From: Bacteroidales bacterium | GTDB lineage: Bacteria; Bacteroidota; Bacteroidia; Bacteroidales; UBA7960 | NCBI GenBank assembly: GCA_007131125.1 | Contig: SLRE01000316.1 | Location: forward strand, 1 to 9,329 | Direction of reading: 5' to 3' | DNA length: 9,329 nt | Program-made: the position numbers and the translations under genes | In this document: piece after piece, positions 1 to 7,387 of the stretch | How positions within the stretch are numbered: the stretch's first letter is position 1 | Layout: each line of letters opens with the position of its first letter | The notes under the pieces: generated by a model | What the model was told of the DNA's origin: nothing | What the model saw: the letters and a program-made list of their open reading frames with translations, nothing else | Database searches by the model: none

Positions 1-69
1 CACTTTCTGAATAGTTATTTCTTTGACTATTTGGAGTAACTCCTCAATTATCAACTAAAACAAAACAAC
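1..69 (+). promoter_or_regulatory. Leader region upstream of the SusC gene
   Basis: This short stretch before the SusC start is AT-rich and ends in an A/C-rich run just before the ATG, the usual Bacteroidota translation context instead of a Shine-Dalgarno sequence. A small inverted repeat, GGAG-TAA-CTCC, lies at 33-43 and could be a weak hairpin or operator half-sites. TTTG occurs at 22-25, but no exact TAnnTTTG box sits at the right distance, so no promoter is called with confidence. The true promoter may lie before the window. Confidence 0.3.
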
Positions 70-3000
70 ATGAAAAAGATTTTAATTTCCATTGGTTTGT
101 TGCTCATTATGGGAATGTCCCTTTATGGGCAGCAAAACCGGGTATCTGGAACAGTGACCCATGCGGAAGATGGTGTTACCATGCCCGGGGTAACGGTTAT
201 GGTTAGAGGCACCACCGTCGGTACGATCACCGATGCGGATGGTCGCTACGAAATCATTGTTGCTCCGGATGCTACACTGGTTTTTACATTTGTCGGGATG
301 TCCCGAAAGGAGGTTCCTGTAGATGGGAGGACCCTTATTGATGTAACTCTGGAGGAAGATGTCTTTGAGATCGAAGGGGTTGTGGTTACAGCTTTGGGTA
401 TTCCACGCGAGCGCAGGGCTCTCGGATATGCCGTACAGGATGTAAGTGGTGAAGACCTGGCAAGAAGCAGCAATCCAAACCTTGCCACCGCACTTTCGGG
501 AAGGGTAGCCGGTTTGGAGGTCCGTCAGTCCTCTGGTATGCCGGGTGCTCCATCCACCATTATGATCCGTGGTGCACGTTCCTTTAGCGGTAACAACCAG
601 CCGTTATATGTGGTGGACGGGATGCCAATTGTTGCAGAGGCGGATTATGGGCAGAACGTAACAGGAGCCTATAGTGCCAACAGGGCGTTGGACATTGATC
701 CCAACGACATTGAGTCTATCAACGTGCTGAAGGGTCAGGCTGCTGCGGCATTGTACGGGTTACGCGCTTCCAACGGGGTGATTTTGATTACCACAAGAAG
801 TGGAAGGGGAGCCCAGCCAGGCAGGCCGGTAATTACTTTTAATTCAACCTACAGCCAGGACAGGGTTGCCAGGCTTCCCGAAGTGCAGCAAACCTGGGCA
901 CAGGGAACAAACTTTGGTTTTGTCCCGGTGAATTCCTTTGCATGGGGTCCAAGAATTGTGGATCTTCCTGATGACCCGACTTACGGGGGCAATAACCATG
1001 GCCGGCCAGGACTGTTCTTTCATCCCCAGAAAAATGAATGGGTAGAACCAAGAGCCTATGATGGAGCCAGGGATTTCTTTGAAAATGGCGGCACCTTTAA
1101 TACCAGCATTAACGTTGCCCAGGCAGGTAGTATGGGTAATTACTCAGTCGGGTTGGGTACTACTCAGCAATCGGGTATAGTTACCAACACCGGAATGGAA
1201 CGTTATACTGCGAAAATGTCAGGGAATATGGATCTTTCACCAATTTTCAATGTTGGTTTTTCCGGTAACGTTTCAAGTGTTTCCATGGATAAACTTCCAT
1301 CAGGAAACGACAGTTGGTTGTTTACTGTTTACGGATCCCCACCCTCCTATGACCTTATTGGAACTCCTTTTCATGTTCCAAGTGGCCCATACAATGAATT
1401 CCGTCAGATCAGTCACCGGATTGGTGCTGTGGGTGAAAACCCTTTATGGGCAGTCAGGAACAATTATTTTACCGAGGCAACCCAGCGTTTCTTTGGTAAT
1501 GCCTTCATTGAAGCAGTACCTGCCCCATGGTTAAATATCCGGTATCAACTTGGTTTGGATACTTACTCCACCGACCAGGAAGTTTTGTATCAAATGGGTA
1601 GCGCAGGTGCCGGTCAGGCACTTCCCGGCCCCGGTGCTTATCCTACCCCTGATAATCGCACCTATGATTATGTTGCTCCCACCGGTGGAGAAATTAACAA
1701 TTTCGGGGTTATTCGTCGTAATGTCAACTCTTTGCTTAACCTTACCTTCACCCATGATTTAACAGAAGATATCAGGGGTATTCTGGTTGTAGGAAATGAA
1801 TTTGTGCACAATAATATGCGCAGCTGGACAATGACAGGTAGTGGTTTTACCATGCCCGGTTGGAACAATATGTCAAATACTACCACCCAGACTGCAGGGG
1901 AAAGCAAAAATGAGAACCGCACAGTAGGTTTTTTCAGTAGCCTGGCCCTTGAATACAGGAGTATGCTCTTTTTCAATGCTACGGGTCGTCAGGACATAGT
2001 TTCCACTATGCCTCGCGATAACCGTACATTCTTTTATCCTTCTGTTTCTCTGGGGTTTGTGTTTACAGAACTTGATGCCCTTATGGATAACAGTCTATTG
2101 CCTTATGGTAAGGTCAGGGCCTCCTATGCAGAAGTTGGACAGGCAGGAGTATATTCCGTACCGGTATATAGTCTTGGTGGTGGTACCTGGAGTGGGTTTA
2201 TCGAAGGTATTACTTACCCGTTGGCGGGAACCAGTGGATTCCGTCCCTCCCGCACATTGTACAGCCCTGACCTTACACCCCAGAACACCAGAACCCTCGA
2301 GTTTGGTCTTGAATTGAAGTTTGTTAATAACCGTCTGGGTATTGATTATACTTACTCTGATCAGCTTACCGAGGGGCAGATTTTCAATGTTCCGCTTGCA
2401 GGATCTACAGGATATGGCTTCCTGGTAATGAATGCCGGGAAGATGACTACCGAAACCCATGAAATTATGTTATATACTACCCCGGTTCAGACCCGTAATT
2501 TCCAGTGGGATTTCAATGTTAACTGGACTACCTACGAAAACATTGCGGTGGAACTGGCCGAAGGGGTGGAAAGTATCAGCCTTGGGGGTTTTGTAACTCC
2601 CAATATAAGGGCTTATGCCGGTGAAAGCTATCCGGCTATTTTTGGTAACCAATATGTAAGAGATGATCAGGGCAGGATTCTGGTAAATGAAGACCCCGCC
2701 TCCCCTGGCTATGGTTTGCCCATGGTGGGAGAGTTTGGCCAGATTGGAGATGTTACCCCTGATTTTTACATGGGATTCAACAATGTTTTCAGTTATCGTT
2801 TTGTAACCCTGGCTTTCCAGTTAGATTGGAAGCATGGAGGACAGATGTACTCAGGCGTTAACCGTTTGATGGACCTTTATGGCACAACAAAAGCCACTGA
2901 GGACAGAGAAAACCCCTTTATATGGGATGGTTACAAAGCCGATGGTACCCCCAATGACATTGAACGTGGCGGCCCCGATGATCTGGGTGTTTATCAATAC

Positions 3001-3291
3001 CTGCATGCCAGCCTGCGTTCGCCCCTGGATGAAGCCCATGTATATGGAACTTCTTTTGTAAAACTCAGGGATGTGTCATTATCCTTCAGCCTGCCACGCA
3101 CTTTAATTGCTCCCGCAGGCCTGCAGGCTGCCAACCTGACTTTATTTGCCAGGAATATTTTGCTTTGGACCGAATTGCCAAATTTTGATCCTGAATCTTC
3201 ACAGGGTATGGGCAATATGGTTGGAGGCATGGACTATATGTCGTTGCCTCAAACCACGGCCTTTGGCATCGGTTTGAATCTTACATTCTAA
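70..3291 (+). CDS. SusC/RagA family TonB-linked outer membrane transporter
   Basis: This is the outer-membrane channel of a SusC/SusD importer, which takes up large nutrients (glycans or peptides) using TonB-ExbBD energy. The 1073 residues fit the family's usual 950-1100. A signal peptide covers about residues 1-20 (basic MKK start, hydrophobic core, then QQ). A carboxypeptidase-regulatory-like beta-sandwich follows at about 25-95, with the typical GVTVMVRGTTVGTITDADGRY motif at 40-60. VVVTALG at 104-110 lies at the usual TonB-box/plug junction. The plug runs to about 245 and carries the hallmarks YVVDGMPI (180-187) and VLKGQAAAALYG (219-230) followed by NGVILITT (235-242). The remainder is the beta-barrel, ending in a terminal phenylalanine. 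There is no N-terminal STN domain, so FecR/anti-sigma signalling through this protein is unlikely. It lies 16 nt before its SusD partner. The substrate cannot be told from sequence. Confidence 0.96.
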   Translation: MKKILISIGLLLIMGMSLYGQQNRVSGTVTHAEDGVTMPGVTVMVRGTTVGTITDADGRYEIIVAPDATLVFTFVGMSRKEVPVDGRTLIDVTLEEDVFEIEGVVVTALGIPRERRALGYAVQDVSGEDLARSSNPNLATALSGRVAGLEVRQSSGMPGAPSTIMIRGARSFSGNNQPLYVVDGMPIVAEADYGQNVTGAYSANRALDIDPNDIESINVLKGQAAAALYGLRASNGVILITTRSGRGAQPGRPVITFNSTYSQDRVARLPEVQQTWAQGTNFGFVPVNSFAWGPRIVDLPDDPTYGGNNHGRPGLFFHPQKNEWVEPRAYDGARDFFENGGTFNTSINVAQAGSMGNYSVGLGTTQQSGIVTNTGMERYTAKMSGNMDLSPIFNVGFSGNVSSVSMDKLPSGNDSWLFTVYGSPPSYDLIGTPFHVPSGPYNEFRQISHRIGAVGENPLWAVRNNYFTEATQRFFGNAFIEAVPAPWLNIRYQLGLDTYSTDQEVLYQMGSAGAGQALPGPGAYPTPDNRTYDYVAPTGGEINNFGVIRRNVNSLLNLTFTHDLTEDIRGILVVGNEFVHNNMRSWTMTGSGFTMPGWNNMSNTTTQTAGESKNENRTVGFFSSLALEYRSMLFFNATGRQDIVSTMPRDNRTFFYPSVSLGFVFTELDALMDNSLLPYGKVRASYAEVGQAGVYSVPVYSLGGGTWSGFIEGITYPLAGTSGFRPSRTLYSPDLTPQNTRTLEFGLELKFVNNRLGIDYTYSDQLTEGQIFNVPLAGSTGYGFLVMNAGKMTTETHEIMLYTTPVQTRNFQWDFNVNWTTYENIAVELAEGVESISLGGFVTPNIRAYAGESYPAIFGNQYVRDDQGRILVNEDPASPGYGLPMVGEFGQIGDVTPDFYMGFNNVFSYRFVTLAFQLDWKHGGQMYSGVNRLMDLYGTTKATEDRENPFIWDGYKADGTPNDIERGGPDDLGVYQYLHASLRSPLDEAHVYGTSFVKLRDVSLSFSLPRTLIAPAGLQAANLTLFARNILLWTELPNFDPESSQGMGNMVGGMDYMSLPQTTAFGIGLNLTF

Positions 3292-3307
3292 TTGCAAACA
3301 AAAAAAC

Positions 3308-4795
3308 ATGAATCCTATGAAAACTATAAAATATTTTTTGATAGCAGTTCTTGCACTATTTGTGTGGAGCTGCAGTGAGGATACCATGGATGACATCAAC
3401 CGGGAGCGCAATCAGGCCACTGAGGTTGATGCTTTTGCGGTCCTCCCCGATGCCCTGGTGAAAACAGCTGTGAACACAGCGGCAACCGATTTGGCCTGGT
3501 TTGCTTCAATGTATATTGAGCATAGTGCAGGTCAGTGGGCACAGCATCACGATTTTGACCAGCGGCTTGGTATGAATGCAGCCTCCAGTTTCAATAACCA
3601 CTGGAATGGCACGTATGACCTGCTCAATATCATTAAAGTGATTGAGGAGTTTACTTCTCCCGGCGGTCCTGAAGAAAACAATGTGCATGCCCTTGGCATC
3701 GCCCAGATTTTGAAAGCTTATAACTTAGCCGCTTTAACCGACTTTTGGGGCGAAGTGCCATGGAGTGAAGCCCTGCAGGGAGCAGACTTCATGAAACCCA
3801 AATTTGACCGTCAATCAGTTATCTATAACCAGCACATTTTTAATTATCTTGACGCCGGAATTGCCAATCTTGAGGCGGCAATAGCCCAAGGCCCAACCGG
3901 CCCCAATGCCGGTCCTTTTGACCTGATTTATAATGGAGATAATCAAAAATGGATCAAGGCGGCTTATTCTCTTAAGGCCCGTTATCACATGCGCTTGTCT
4001 CAAAGGGATGGAGATGCAGCATCCAAAGCCCTTCAAGCCATGAACAATGGGTTTTCCAGTGCCGGTGACAATTTCATGTTTTCAAAATTTGCTGCAACTG
4101 CTACCGGAGAAAATCCATGGTATCAATTCAGGATACAAAGGAGCCACCTGGCAGTAGCACAGACCCTTTTTGACATCATGAATGACCGTTCCGATCCCAG
4201 GATGGAGATCTGGTTTTCCCGGTATCAGGAGATAGACGGTGATGATACGCTGATGGTTTACCGGCCCGCCCCTCCCGGAGAGGCTGACCGTGTTCAGGGT
4301 GGAGTATATTCCGAATCTCTTATCACCTATGATCCTGAAGATGTGCCCGGAAGCAGGACTACTCCGGCCCCGATCATGACCTTCCACGAATTGAAGTTTA
4401 TCGAAGCAGAGGCCTTGTATCGTACCGGAGGTAACTATTCGGAAGCCCTGCACCAGGCTATCAGGGAAAGCTTCCTGTTCCATGGGCTAAGTGCTGACGA
4501 GGCAGACACTTACTTTGAAGATCAGGTTGAACCTTTACTTGCAGAAGATCCTTTTGAAGAAATCATGAAGCAAAAATATATTGCCATGTATGAACACGAA
4601 TGCATGGAAGCTTATCATGATTATCGCCGCACTGGAATTCCTACAATGCACAACCCTCACAACATTACCGTAGGATTTCCCCTCAGGCTAGCATACGGCC
4701 TTTCCGACTTGTCTTCAAATCCGGATAATGTGCCGGATATTGATGTTTTTGTGCACAAAGTTTGGTGGGCCGGTGGCGATGAGCTGGTTCCCTGA
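3308..4795 (+). CDS. SusD/RagB-like nutrient-binding outer membrane lipoprotein
   Basis: This is the surface lipoprotein that binds substrate and acts as the lid over the SusC barrel. The N-terminus is a lipoprotein signal ending in VWSC with Cys22 as lipidated residue; SEDTMDD follows, and acidic residues just after the Cys match the Bacteroidota surface-export signal. The 495-residue length and motifs fit the SusD-like_2 group: TDFWGEVPWSEAL (144-156), PKFDRQSVIY (164-173), the TPR-like helix FIEAEALYR (364-372), the helix around MYEHECMEAYHDYRR (427-441), and the C-terminal NPDNVP (471-476). The ATG at 3308 is chosen because an A-rich leader sits directly before it; a second in-frame ATG at 3317 would give a three-residue-shorter signal peptide and is also possible. 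It is co-transcribed with the upstream SusC gene and closed by the hairpin at 4814. Ligand unknown. Confidence 0.94.
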   Translation: MNPMKTIKYFLIAVLALFVWSCSEDTMDDINRERNQATEVDAFAVLPDALVKTAVNTAATDLAWFASMYIEHSAGQWAQHHDFDQRLGMNAASSFNNHWNGTYDLLNIIKVIEEFTSPGGPEENNVHALGIAQILKAYNLAALTDFWGEVPWSEALQGADFMKPKFDRQSVIYNQHIFNYLDAGIANLEAAIAQGPTGPNAGPFDLIYNGDNQKWIKAAYSLKARYHMRLSQRDGDAASKALQAMNNGFSSAGDNFMFSKFAATATGENPWYQFRIQRSHLAVAQTLFDIMNDRSDPRMEIWFSRYQEIDGDDTLMVYRPAPPGEADRVQGGVYSESLITYDPEDVPGSRTTPAPIMTFHELKFIEAEALYRTGGNYSEALHQAIRESFLFHGLSADEADTYFEDQVEPLLAEDPFEEIMKQKYIAMYEHECMEAYHDYRRTGIPTMHNPHNITVGFPLRLAYGLSDLSSNPDNVPDIDVFVHKVWWAGGDELVP

Positions 4796-4813
4796 TATGT
4801 GCATTAATTTTAT

Positions 4814-4848
4814 AAAAAAAGGGTGTCTGGCGAAGGCACCCTTTTTTT
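4814..4848 (+). terminator. Rho-independent terminator after the SusC/SusD pair
   Basis: Seven A's, then GGGTGTC, a 7-nt loop (TGGCGAA), GGCACCC and seven T's form a 14-bp hairpin with one G-T pair, and the T run gives the uridine tract. It starts 18 nt after the SusD-like stop codon. Because the A and T tracts mirror each other it could also act on the opposite strand. Confidence 0.9.
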
Positions 4849-4850
4849 GC

Positions 4851-4859
4851 TAACTTTGT
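4851..4859 (+). promoter_or_regulatory. Putative -7 promoter box of the MORN-repeat gene
   Basis: TAACTTTGT matches the Bacteroidota primary-sigma -7 consensus TAnnTTTG exactly and begins two bases after the T tract of the preceding terminator. It would give a leader of roughly 45 nt before the ATG at 4910. No TTTG element is seen at the expected -33 distance, where the terminator stem lies, so this is a half-supported promoter. Confidence 0.5.
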
Positions 4860-4909
4860 GTTAAGCAAAAGTTTCTGAAAGAACTTTTTATCCTTTGACC
4901 CGAAACCGG

Positions 4910-5596
4910 ATGAATAGCTTATTATTATATCTCCTGTTTCCCCTGGTTCTTCTTTTTGGCAGTGGTAAGGTGCATAGCCAGCCAGAATGTAAAGTGCTGA
5001 TGGAGGAAATTGCTGATGAATATCAGGGAGATTGCCGAAGGGGTCTTGCTCATGGCATTGGTATAGCCTCCGGAGTTGATCATTATGAAGGACGGTTTCG
5101 CAGGGGCTTACCCCACGGTGCCGGAAAATACACCTGGAAAAATGGCGATGTGTATTCCGGAAGATGGCGAAATGGAGAGAAACATGGGGAGGGGGTTTTT
5201 TTCGATGCAGAAAAAGACTCCACGTTTGCTGCTGTTTGGCGAAGAGGAGAGATATTTCGCAAGTTGGATAGCCCCGATGACAAGCCTCCATACGTTGTTC
5301 AATACTCCAGAAATGTCACCCGGCACCGTATCTTAAGAGTAGGCGATGGAGACAGGGTGTTTTTTGCCGTCGGTGAACCCATGAGGGGGCGTAGAATTTC
5401 CCACCTAAGTGTATTTGGAAGTTCCGGTAACTATATTGAACTCCGCAATATGGTTGGCTTTGAAAATGTGGCCTTCCCTTTTCAGGGTAAAATCGTTTTT
5501 TATGCACCTTCAAGAACAGGATTGGTCACCTACCAGATTGAATTCATGTTTGAGATCAATGAGCCCGGAAACTGGGAGGTGATCTTGCATTTTTGA
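4910..5596 (+). CDS. Secreted MORN-repeat protein with unassigned C-terminal half
   Basis: The ATG at 4910 gives 228 residues and puts a signal peptide at the very start (hydrophobic core about residues 4-18, likely cleavage after VHS at 23, before Gln24). An in-frame TTG at 4895 is less likely because it would add five polar residues. Residues 38-113 hold MORN repeats: two good ones (YEGRFRRGLPHGAGKYTW at 59-76 and YSGRWRNGEKHGEGVFF at 82-98), a degenerate one before them (YQGDCRRGLAHGIG, 38-51) and a partial one after (FAAVWRRGE, 106-114). MORN repeats form short beta-hairpins and often mediate protein or lipid contact. Residues from about 128 to the end have alternating polar and hydrophobic residues suggesting a beta-sandwich, ending in EPGNWEVILHF; I do not recognise this part. 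The protein is probably periplasmic or surface-located. It appears to be a single-gene unit between two hairpins. Function unknown. Confidence 0.85.
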   Translation: MNSLLLYLLFPLVLLFGSGKVHSQPECKVLMEEIADEYQGDCRRGLAHGIGIASGVDHYEGRFRRGLPHGAGKYTWKNGDVYSGRWRNGEKHGEGVFFDAEKDSTFAAVWRRGEIFRKLDSPDDKPPYVVQYSRNVTRHRILRVGDGDRVFFAVGEPMRGRRISHLSVFGSSGNYIELRNMVGFENVAFPFQGKIVFYAPSRTGLVTYQIEFMFEINEPGNWEVILHF

Positions 5597-5662
5597 CTTT
5601 TTTCCGACCGTTTGAAACTTTTCTGAAAGTTCTTTCCCTCTGTCCTGATACCGCGACAAAGT

Positions 5663-5778
5663 CTGTTGGTTTACCATGGAACAGCGGACGACTGCTTCTT
5701 CCCATACCACAAAGGGAAATTGGCGTGAATCCCAACCTCGTGCAGAATGAGGCTTATCTTTAAGCCATTATCCTGCAG
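5663..5778 (+). ncRNA. Possible shortened or decayed cobalamin-riboswitch-like RNA
   Basis: Three blocks seen here resemble the cobalamin riboswitch core in the right order. AAAGGGAA (5711-5718) comes first. A TTGG/CCAA hairpin (5720-5735) follows, whose loop keeps the GG-x-G-xx-AAT-CC spacing of the conserved stem-loop after GGGAA. AAGCCA, four bases and CCTGC (5762-5776) resemble the 3' box AAGCCAnnnnACCTGCC. CTGTTGG (5663-5669) can pair with CCTGCAG (5772-5778), six of seven positions counting one G-T, as a closing stem would. Against this, the CCCGC/ACTGT core is not recognisable, the U of the GUG triplet is a C, and the interior is very short (small hairpins CCTC/GAGG and GGCTT/AAGCC). 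Neither neighbour is a B12 gene. It may be a remnant, a compact variant or chance. A terminator-like hairpin follows 15 nt later. Confidence 0.3.
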
Positions 5779-5793
5779 AAAATTTTCTGATAA

Positions 5794-5834
5794 AAACCCA
5801 AAAGCCCGCAAAATTAATGCGGGCTTTTGGGTTT
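5794..5834 (+). terminator. Perfect 17-bp hairpin, probable (bidirectional) terminator
   Basis: AAACCCAAAAGCCCGCA is exactly complementary to TGCGGGCTTTTGGGTTT across a 7-nt loop (AAATTAA). The GC-rich inner stem followed by TTTT and then TTT on the 3' side is typical of terminators in this phylum, although the T run is interrupted by GGG. It lies 197 nt after the MORN gene's stop codon, so it either ends that long transcript or ends the riboswitch-like RNA just upstream. Confidence 0.75.
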
Positions 5835-5835
5835 A

Positions 5836-5866
5836 TTGATGGTGAGCGGATTATTCATAACTTTGC
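5836..5866 (+). promoter_or_regulatory. Bacteroidota-type promoter of the aminopeptidase gene
   Basis: TTG at 5836-5838 and TAACTTTGC at 5858-5866 match the -33 and -7 elements of the Bacteroidota primary sigma factor, with 19 bp between them. The -7 box fits TAnnTTTG exactly. It sits right after the hairpin at 5794-5834 and gives a very short leader before the ATG at 5882. The aminopeptidase is therefore probably transcribed independently of anything upstream. Confidence 0.65.
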
Positions 5867-5881
5867 TCAAAACAAGAAACA

Positions 5882-7327
5882 ATGCATACCCTGATAAAAA
5901 AAACCAAAAAAGTTAAACCAAATGCCAACATCCTTTACCTTCTGAAAGCTGCTGCGGAGCTGGACAATATTCCCCTGGAAAAGAAGGAAAAGGAATATGT
6001 TGCTTCTCAGTTTGAGAAGACAGAAAGAACCACCTTTTACTTCAACCGGCTTACCCATTGGCTGGTGGTGTGTTTAATGCGTGATGACAGCAAGGGAAAT
6101 GAATTTAAAACCCTTGAAACCCTCAGGAAAGCCGGGGACAAAACCGCCAGCTTTTTAAATGAGAGCAAGGAAGAGGAGGTGACCCTTCATGAGGGTAGCA
6201 TGGAAAACGCTTATGTGCTGGCTTTTGCAGAGGGGATGGCCCTTGGGAATTACCAGTTTAACAAATACCGTCCTTCGGCCAAAAGCAACAGCCTGATAAC
6301 CATTTATATTTTCGGGGAAAGCCTTACTCCCGGGCAGGTTAACGAATTAAACCACCTGGTGGAGGCTTGTTACCATTGTCGTGACCTGGTGAATGAACCC
6401 TATGGAAACCTGGATGCCGTGCAGTTTGCAGATTTTGTTGCAAAAATGAGCCGCTCTGTTGGCATAAAGGCCGAAGTATTGAATAAATCCCGGATTACGG
6501 CATTGAAAATGGAAGGCCTTCTGGCGGTAAACCGGGGCAGCAAAACACATCCCTCTTTTACGGTGCTTGAGTGGAAACCGGAAGGCGCCAAAAATGTCAA
6601 ACCCATAGTACTGGTTGGCAAGGGTGTGGTTTTCGATACCGGTGGATTGAGCCTGAAACCTCCCTCCGGCATGGAAACCATGAAGCAGGATATGGCAGGG
6701 GCGGCCACGGTGTTTGCAACCCTTTATGCCCTTGCCAAAAACAAAGTGCCGTTACATGTGGTGGGATTGCTCCCTGCAACCGACAACAGGCCGGGTGACC
6801 TTGCCGTGGCCCCGGGAGACGTTATCCGCATGGTAAACGGCAAAACCGTTGAGGTGGTCAATACCGATGCCGAAGGCCGGCTGATCATGGCCGATGCACT
6901 GATTTATGCCGAACGGTTTGAGCCTGAACTTGCCATTGATGTGGCAACCCTTACCGGTTCGGCCACTGCGGCCATCGGGAAACACGGAATGGCAGGCATG
7001 CATCAGGATGCAGAAAATGATATGGCTTTATTGAAAGATTCCGGATGGGCTGTATATGAGCGAATCGCCGAATTCCCCTTCTGGGAAGAATATGGCAAAG
7101 ACATAGAATCGGATGTGGCCGACATAAAAAACATTTCAGGAACCCGTTCGGGAGGGGTGATCACTGCAGGAAAGTTTCTGAGCCATTTCATCAGTTATCC
7201 ATGGATTCACCTGGATATTGCAGGGGTAGCCTTTATGGATGGCAGAGAATCTTACCGGGGAAAAGGAGCCTCAGGAATGGGCACCCGCTTGTTGTATCAT
7301 TTTATTAGCAGGAAAGCCGGGGGATAA
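5882..7327 (+). CDS. Leucyl aminopeptidase, peptidase family M17
   Basis: This is a cytosolic two-metal (Zn/Mn) aminopeptidase that removes N-terminal residues, often leucine, from peptides; family members are hexamers. All active-site residues are visible: Lys247 in VGKG, Asp252 in FDTGG, Lys259 in LSLKP, Asp270 in KQDMAG, and Asp329, Glu331 and Arg333 in NTDAEGRL (327-334). Each lies exactly three positions before its counterpart in bovine lens aminopeptidase (Lys250, Asp255, Lys262, Asp273, Asp332, Glu334, Arg336). The 481 residues are a normal length: a variable N-terminal domain to about 160 and the catalytic domain after it. There is no signal peptide. The ATG at 5882 is preceded by an A-rich leader and the promoter at 5836. 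It is followed by a weak stem-loop and a 60-bp gap before pdxA. The symbol pepA is often used for such genes, but the PepA/PepB subtype is not settled here. Confidence 0.95.
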   Translation: MHTLIKKTKKVKPNANILYLLKAAAELDNIPLEKKEKEYVASQFEKTERTTFYFNRLTHWLVVCLMRDDSKGNEFKTLETLRKAGDKTASFLNESKEEEVTLHEGSMENAYVLAFAEGMALGNYQFNKYRPSAKSNSLITIYIFGESLTPGQVNELNHLVEACYHCRDLVNEPYGNLDAVQFADFVAKMSRSVGIKAEVLNKSRITALKMEGLLAVNRGSKTHPSFTVLEWKPEGAKNVKPIVLVGKGVVFDTGGLSLKPPSGMETMKQDMAGAATVFATLYALAKNKVPLHVVGLLPATDNRPGDLAVAPGDVIRMVNGKTVEVVNTDAEGRLIMADALIYAERFEPELAIDVATLTGSATAAIGKHGMAGMHQDAENDMALLKDSGWAVYERIAEFPFWEEYGKDIESDVADIKNISGTRSGGVITAGKFLSHFISYPWIHLDIAGVAFMDGRESYRGKGASGMGTRLLYHFISRKAGG

Positions 7328-7334
7328 TCTCCGG
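7317..7334 (+). terminator. Weak stem-loop over the aminopeptidase stop codon
   Basis: CCGGGGG can pair with TCTCCGG around the loop ATAA (seven pairs, two of them G-T), followed by TTTCCCTTTATTTT. The hairpin overlaps the stop codon at 7325-7327 and its T run is broken by CCC, so it is at best a weak or partial terminator. Some read-through into pdxA is likely. Confidence 0.3.
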
Positions 7335-7387
7335 TTTCCCTTTATTTTATCTAATTTTATTGTCGGAAATTTTTTAAATTCTATTCA

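Noticed and set aside
4683..5291. 202-codon open frame on the minus strand
   Set aside because: It runs antisense across the end of the SusD-like gene, the terminator and the MORN gene, and shows no recognisable domain; the + strand genes explain this DNA.
5661..5700. Resemblance to small SRP (4.5S) RNA around GGTTTACCA
   Set aside because: The conserved GGAAGGA...AGCA loop of SRP RNA is absent and the flanks do not fold into the expected long hairpin.
5676..5750. 24-codon ORF starting at an ATG inside the riboswitch-like region
   Set aside because: Its sequence is unremarkable and polar, it has no clear leader, and it overlaps the RNA-like blocks.
3308..7327. Peptide-utilisation operon linking the SusC/SusD pair to the aminopeptidase
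   Set aside because: Two hairpin terminators, a separate gene and an independent promoter lie between them, and M17 aminopeptidases are housekeeping enzymes.
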